The notes beneath the pieces were generated by a model. That model saw nothing but the letters and a program-made list of their open reading frames with translations. It was not told the origin of the DNA and did not search any database. The position numbers and the translations under genes were made by a program. 33,865 nt of DNA from JBBIOI01 sp037443425. GTDB taxonomy: Bacteria; Desulfobacterota; BSN033; UBA1163. Below, one piece after another: positions 33,139 through 33,865 of the stretch (position 1 is the first letter of the stretch; every line of letters begins with the position of its first letter). Location: the NCBI GenBank assembly GCA_037443425.1, contig JBBIOI010000024.1, forward strand, positions 1 through 33,865, read 5' to 3'.

Positions 33139-33717
33139 TTATTTGAACCTTTTTTCGACTTCTTTCCAATTGATATTCTTAAAGAAGGCCTCAATATAGT
33201 CTGCACGTTTTAGACCATAGTCGATCATAAAGGCATGTTCAAAAACATCAAGAACCAATATGGGTGTGCAACCCGAAAGATGACCCACATCGTGCTCATT
33301 TATCCAAAGATTAAATAAATTACCTGTGAAGTTATCTTGGTATAATATTGTCCATCCAATTCCCCTCATAGCACCAACTGCCCTAAATTCTTTTTCCCAA
33401 TTATCATAACTTCCAAAATCCTCAGAAATCTTCTTAAAAAGCTTACCTCCTCGGTCAATCCCTCCTTTTTCACCGAGGTTTTCAAAATAATACTCATGAA
33501 GTCTCATCCCATTAAACTCCCAACCAAACCTCCTCTTTAACTCTGAAAATTCAGGAGTTCCACCCTTTCCTTCTTTAACCATCTGAGATAGGGTTTCGAT
33601 CAACTTATTTGTATTTGTGACATAACCCTGATAAAGGGTAAAGTGATTTTTTAGGAGTGTTTCGCTAAAACCTTCCATTCCCAAAAGTTTTGTGTAGTCC
33701 TTAGCTTGATATGCCAT
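33139..33717 (-). CDS. Iron/manganese superoxide dismutase
   Basis: This 192-residue enzyme converts superoxide to oxygen and peroxide. The four metal ligands are visible: His25 (LLKNHFTLYQGYV), His74 (NGMRLHEYYFENL), and Asp157 and His161 in VLDVFEHAFMIDYGLKR. The family blocks WTILYQDNFTGNLFN and LWINEHDVGH are also clear. The DVFEHAFMIDYGLKR end is typical of the short cytosolic forms. Iron or manganese preference cannot be told safely. AAGGAGTAAG precedes the ATG. It is convergent with the TPR lipoprotein gene (31 nt apart). No signal peptide. In an anaerobe it would protect exposed Fe-S and tungsten enzymes during oxygen exposure. Confidence 0.95.
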   Translation of the reverse strand: MAYQAKDYTKLLGMEGFSETLLKNHFTLYQGYVTNTNKLIETLSQMVKEGKGGTPEFSELKRRFGWEFNGMRLHEYYFENLGEKGGIDRGGKLFKKISEDFGSYDNWEKEFRAVGAMRGIGWTILYQDNFTGNLFNLWINEHDVGHLSGCTPILVLDVFEHAFMIDYGLKRADYIEAFFKNINWKEVEKRFK

Positions 33718-33865
33718 AATCTTACTCCTTTCTTCTTTTAAAGATTTACGAATTTATAAAAAATTTTCTTAAAAAACAAAATCAGGTAAATGCTGTATTT
33801 TATTTTCACAAAGACTGTATTTTACTTATAATTAATTTCCTTCTCGCTTATCTTAGCCCATGAGT

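Overview
The window looks like a piece of an AT-rich, anaerobic, Gram-negative-type bacterial chromosome. The gene content suggests a Desulfobacterota-like or related strict anaerobe able to reduce aromatic acyl-CoA. The evidence is a class II benzoyl-CoA reductase-type locus, a three-subunit anaerobic glycerol-3-phosphate dehydrogenase, lipoproteins, and UGA-encoded selenocysteine in two redox subunits. The exact phylum cannot be fixed from the sequence alone.

Region 1 (1-8270, all minus strand) is one transcription unit behind a near-consensus promoter at 8236-8265. It encodes a small DUF2080-like protein, a GNAT acetyltransferase, then BamB (tungsten AOR-type active-site subunit), BamC (ferredoxin), BamD (HdrD-like CCG protein), BamE (large HdrA-like flavoprotein) and BamF (MvhD-like, cut by the window edge). 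The gene order matches bamB-F of known class II benzoyl-CoA reductases. BamE and BamF each have one in-frame UGA exactly where the family has a redox Cys, followed by a hairpin, so both should be read through as selenoproteins. The BamE 3' end also seems to carry a small out-of-frame deletion.

Region 2 (8270-13740) holds a repeat-rich spacer, glpABC on the minus strand, and a divergent cytoplasmic PAS-histidine kinase. Region 3 (13854-19059, plus) has a DUF151/BFN protein, then a tiny excisionase-like HTH protein translationally coupled to a 1433-residue membrane hybrid kinase. Region 4 (19341-23627) has hisC, a GAF-ANTAR regulator on the opposite strand, type I glnA and a B3/4-domain protein. 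Region 5 (23857-26439) has tRNA-Gly(CCC) and a minus-strand trio (TPR protein, M24 peptidase, DUF7309/DUF6930-like protein).

Region 6 (26869-31202) is a biosynthetic cluster: a class V aminotransferase that probably serves as phosphoserine aminotransferase, serA and purA, then tRNA-Lys(TTT), tRNA-Glu(TTC) and a strong hairpin terminator. Region 7 (31673-33107) is a compact operon of a PA2779-like membrane protein, a C39-like lipoprotein peptidase and a TPR lipoprotein. The PA2779-like protein has a double-glycine just before its C-terminal membrane segment, which suggests an undescribed protease-substrate pair. The window ends with a minus-strand Fe/Mn superoxide dismutase.

At least five copies of an intergenic repeat family (core TCATTGCGAGCCCGAAGGGC) lie between genes, in both orientations.
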